The notes under the pieces: model-generated
Told to the model about the DNA's origin: nothing
Database searches by the model: none
Seen by the model: only the letters and a program-made list of their open reading frames with translations
Shown: piece after piece, positions 3,900 through 6,596 of the stretch
How positions within the stretch are numbered: position 1 is the stretch's first letter
How the letters are laid out: each line of letters starts with the position of its first letter
Made by a program: the position numbers and the translations under genes
Assembly: GCA_902782805.1 (NCBI GenBank)
Contig: CACZON010000242.1
Location: 1 to 6,596 of the forward strand
Length of the DNA: 6,596 bases
Direction: 5' to 3'
Source: Oscillospiraceae bacterium
GTDB lineage: Bacteria > Bacillota > Clostridia > Oscillospirales > Acutalibacteraceae

Positions 3900-6596
3900 T
3901 CTCCGTTTTCAACAAGCGCAACGTTTTTTTCGCCGAGCAGCGCCCGCAGAGCCTTCAGCAGCGGTTCGTTGGGCGCGAGGAAGCGATCCTTCGGCGCGCG
4001 CATCAGGGATTTGCGTTCGGTAAAATAGAGATAGAGCGGCGTATCCCCCTCGAAAATTGCAAGGTATTTCATCGCCTTTTCGTATTCGGGGCAGGAATCG
4101 TTCGCAACGCGCAGGTAAAGTCCCGGACGGCTCGATTTTTTCGGCTGCTCCGTTTGGGGGGCTTTTGCCGGCTGAGGAGCCTGCGCGCGTTCCCCGGAAG
4201 GCTGTTCCGCTTCGGTGATCCGCTCGGCAAGGAGGCTTGACGCGCGATTCTCGTTGAGACTGACCCTGCCGCGCAGGCGGTAGATCTTCCCTTCGCTCAA
4301 CGTTTCCCGCTCGCGCAGGAAAAGATCCGGGAACAGCAGCGCTTCGGCGGAACCGGAAAAATCCTCCAGCGTCAGGAACGCCATCGGCTTTTCGGATTTC
4401 GTCTGTTTCACGGTGATATTCTGCAAAAGGCCGATGACCTCGACCGTCTCGCCGTCGCGCAGATCGCTCTCCTGCGATGAAAACTCGGAAAGCCTTGTGA
4501 CCGAATCGGTATAGAGCGAGCGGTAAGGATCGAGCGGATGCGCGGAAAGATACAGCCCCGTAACCTCGCGCTCCATCGCGATCTTCTCGCTTTCGCTCGC
4601 GTCTTCCATTTTCGGGATCTTGAAGGTATCCTGCTTTTTCAGCTCGGGCAGATCAAAGAAGCCGATCTGCCCGCTCTCCGCCTGGCGTGCGGCGCTCTGG
4701 GCCGCTTCGAGGACGGCGTCGGCGTAATATGCCATCTCGCGGCGGTTATTGCCGAGGTTGTCGAGCGCACCGGATTTGATCAGGCTCTCGAGCGCTTTTT
4801 TATTGAGCTCGCGGCTCGCCATACGCTTGCAGAAATCGTAGAGATCGCGGAACGCTCCGCCCCTCTCGCGTTCTTTCACAAGCGCGCGGATCAGCCCGAA
4901 ACCGAGGTTTTTGACCGCGACGAGCCCGAAACGAATATCGTTCCCCTCAACGGTAAATCCGTCTTCGCTGAAATTGACGTGCGGAGGCAGCACGCGGATC
5001 GAAAGCCGGGAACATTCGGCGATATAATCCGAGAGCTTTCCGCTGTCGCCCAGAACGCTCGTCAGCAGCGCGGCGAGATATTCGCGCGGATAATGACATT
5101 TGAGGTAACCCGTGCGGAACGCTACGATGGAATAAGCCGCCGCGTGGGATTTATTGAATGCGTAGGAGGCAAAGCTCGCCATCTCGTTAAAGAGCTTCTC
5201 GGCAACGGCGCGCGGGACGCCCCGGCGGACGCATCCCTCCACCTCGACTTCGCCTTTTTCGTTGACGACGCCGTCGATGAAGTATTTGCGCTCGCGCTCC
5301 ATTTCTTCACTCTTTTTCTTTGCCATCGCGCGGCGCACGAGATCCGCGCGTCCGAAGGAATAGCCCGCGAGGCTTCGGCAGATCTCCATGACCTGCTCCT
5401 GATAAACGATGCAGCCCGCCGTTTCTTTGAGGATCGGTTCCAAAAGCGGGTGTTCGTACGTGACGCCCGAAGGATTCGAGCGGTTTTTGATATAATCGGG
5501 AATAAACGCCATCGGCCCCGGCCGGTACAGCGAAATCACCGCGGTAAGATCTTCGATCGAGCGGGGACGCGCCTGCATCAGAACGCGCTTCATGCCCGCC
5601 GATTCGAGCTGAAAGACGCCGAGCGTATAGCCCTGCGAGATCATCCGGAAGGTTTCCGGATCGGTATCGTTCACGTTGGCGAAATCGAAGTGCGGTTCCT
5701 TTTTCCGGATCAGCTCCTCGGTATGCTCGATGATCGAAAGATTGCGAAGGCCGAGGAAATCCATTTTCACAAGGCCGATCTCTTCAAGCTGCGTCATCGT
5801 ATACTGCGTAACGACCGCTTCGTCGTTTTTCGCGAGCGGAACGTAGGCGCGGACCGGCTTGTCCGTAATCACGACGCCGGCGGCGTGGGTCGTCGCATGG
5901 CGCGGCGTGCCCTCGACGCGGCGCGCAAGATCGATCAGCTCGCGGACTTCGGGATCCGAGCGGTACATCCCGAGGAATTCCTCGCTGTAGGCGCTGTCCC
6001 CCGGTTTTGCGGAAAGGATTTCGTCGATCGATACCCGGAACATCCTCGGGATCGCCTTTGCAACGGCGTCGACCCGTCCGTAGCTCATTCCGAGCGCCCG
6101 GCCCGTATCGCGGATCGCGCCGCGGCAGAGCATCGTATCGAACGCGACGATCTGGGAAACGTGGTCCTCGCCGTAGCGGCGGATCACGTAGTCGATCACC
6201 TCGCCGCGCCGCTCATCGCTGAAATCGACGTCGAAATCCGGCATACTGATGCGCTCCGGATTGAGGAAGCGCTCAAACAGCAGGTTGAAACGCATCGGAT
6301 CAACGTCGGTGATCCCGATGCAGTAGGCGGCAAGGCTTCCGGCTCCGGAGCCTCTTCCCGGCCCGACGGGGATTCCGGCGTGCTTCGCGTAGTTTACATA
6401 ATCCTGAACGATCAGATAATAGTTGACAAAACCCATTTTCGAGATCACGGAGATCTCGTAGCGAAGGCGATCGGCGTACTCCTTCGGCGCTTTTGCCCCG
6501 TAGCGGCGCGTAAGCCCTTCGAAGCAAATGCGGGTAAAATAGTCCTCGCTCTTCTCCCCGCCCGGCGGCGTAAAGACCGGCAGGCGGATCTTGCCG
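3896..6596 (-). CDS. dnaE: DNA polymerase III subunit alpha, C-terminal ~900 residues (5' end outside window)
   Basis: This is the catalytic (C-family) replicative polymerase subunit. The frame is open to the right edge; roughly 280 N-terminal residues, including the PHP domain, are missing. The GTG at 6448 is internal, since upstream codons encode conserved DnaE sequence (EDYFTRICFEGLTRRYG, then RYEISVISKMGF). Landmarks: GPGRGSGAGSLAAYC (from about 6361 leftwards); catalytic aspartates in PDFDVDF (6238-6230) and VKMDFLGLR (Asp at 5761-5759), matching D401/D403/D555 of E. coli; HATTHAAGVV; the finger motif YRPGPM; and FNKSHAAAYS. Then come a helix-hairpin-helix region (about 4906-4750), a likely beta-clamp-binding motif QIGFF (4669-4655) and an OB-fold (about 4444-4223). 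A Pro/Ala/Gln linker (about 4201-4130) leads to a final domain of about 75 residues ending at TGA 3898-3896. No intein or frameshift is seen. The motifs are intact, so it should be an active replicase. pfkA follows after 63 bases. Confidence 0.97.
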   Translation of the reverse strand, partial: GKIRLPVFTPPGGEKSEDYFTRICFEGLTRRYGAKAPKEYADRLRYEISVISKMGFVNYYLIVQDYVNYAKHAGIPVGPGRGSGAGSLAAYCIGITDVDPMRFNLLFERFLNPERISMPDFDVDFSDERRGEVIDYVIRRYGEDHVSQIVAFDTMLCRGAIRDTGRALGMSYGRVDAVAKAIPRMFRVSIDEILSAKPGDSAYSEEFLGMYRSDPEVRELIDLARRVEGTPRHATTHAAGVVITDKPVRAYVPLAKNDEAVVTQYTMTQLEEIGLVKMDFLGLRNLSIIEHTEELIRKKEPHFDFANVNDTDPETFRMISQGYTLGVFQLESAGMKRVLMQARPRSIEDLTAVISLYRPGPMAFIPDYIKNRSNPSGVTYEHPLLEPILKETAGCIVYQEQVMEICRSLAGYSFGRADLVRRAMAKKKSEEMERERKYFIDGVVNEKGEVEVEGCVRRGVPRAVAEKLFNEMASFASYAFNKSHAAAYSIVAFRTGYLKCHYPREYLAALLTSVLGDSGKLSDYIAECSRLSIRVLPPHVNFSEDGFTVEGNDIRFGLVAVKNLGFGLIRALVKERERGGAFRDLYDFCKRMASRELNKKALESLIKSGALDNLGNNRREMAYYADAVLEAAQSAARQAESGQIGFFDLPELKKQDTFKIPKMEDASESEKIAMEREVTGLYLSAHPLDPYRSLYTDSVTRLSEFSSQESDLRDGETVEVIGLLQNITVKQTKSEKPMAFLTLEDFSGSAEALLFPDLFLRERETLSEGKIYRLRGRVSLNENRASSLLAERITEAEQPSGERAQAPQPAKAPQTEQPKKSSRPGLYLRVANDSCPEYEKAMKYLAIFEGDTPLYLYFTERKSLMRAPKDRFLAPNEPLLKALRALLGEKNVALVENGD
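4655..4669 (-). other. Predicted beta-clamp-binding motif QIGFF in DnaE
   Basis: The codons for Q-I-G-F-F occur in the context ESGQIGFFDLPE, after the helix-hairpin-helix region and before the OB-fold. That is where DnaE proteins carry the clamp-binding loop (QADMF in E. coli, Q-x-x-[LM]-F in general). Phe replaces the usual Leu/Met at the fourth position. Assigned from position and resemblance only. Confidence 0.65.

Noticed and set aside
3179..4240. 353-codon plus-strand open frame antisense to pfkA and the dnaE 3' end
   Set aside because: It is opposite two well-supported conserved genes and has no motif of its own.
6436..6448. Start of dnaE at the GTG (6448) or ATG (6436)
   Set aside because: The frame continues to the window edge with conserved DnaE sequence, so these are internal codons.

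Overview
The window looks like a chromosomal segment of a moderately GC-rich, low-complexity-linker-bearing Bacillota, most likely a Clostridia-type gut anaerobe (Oscillospirales or Christensenellales would fit). This rests on the DnaE and PfkA sequences, on the dnaE-pfkA gene order common in Bacillota, and on the Ser/Glu linker style of the first gene. The lineage is an inference from memory; no search was run. All long reading frames show the same codon bias towards G/C-ending codons, and nothing suggests a recent mobile insertion: no transposase, integrase, tRNA, rRNA or CRISPR array is visible.

Layout: two plus-strand genes on the left converge on three minus-strand genes on the right. 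Left (3-2259): the 3' part of a gene for a very acidic, Asp-Gly-turn-rich, probably exported protein, followed one base later by a small Lgt-family membrane protein. The two are probably one translationally coupled unit. A 16-bp perfect hairpin with T-runs on both sides (2272-2309) separates the converging units. Right (2370-6596, minus strand): a GNAT N-acetyltransferase of the phosphinothricin-acetyltransferase type, 6-phosphofructokinase (pfkA), and the C-terminal three quarters of the DNA polymerase III alpha subunit (dnaE), which runs off the right edge. pfkA has a strong Shine-Dalgarno and a near-consensus sigma-A promoter whose -35 box overlaps the dnaE stop codon. pfkA and the GNAT gene overlap by ATGA.

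How the genes relate: dnaE and pfkA are housekeeping genes in conserved neighbourhood. The GNAT gene occupies the place downstream of pfkA where pyruvate kinase often lies in Bacillota. The most unusual part is the left pair. The Lgt-like protein keeps the family scaffold (Arg-Ile-Gly, HPTQLYE) but differs at several positions known to matter in true prolipoprotein diacylglyceryl transferase. It is tied tightly to an acidic putative surface protein, so a dedicated or altered membrane-modifying role is possible but unproven. PfkA also differs at two positions that bind fructose-6-phosphate in well-studied homologues. I do not see a clear-cut new defence or mobile system here.
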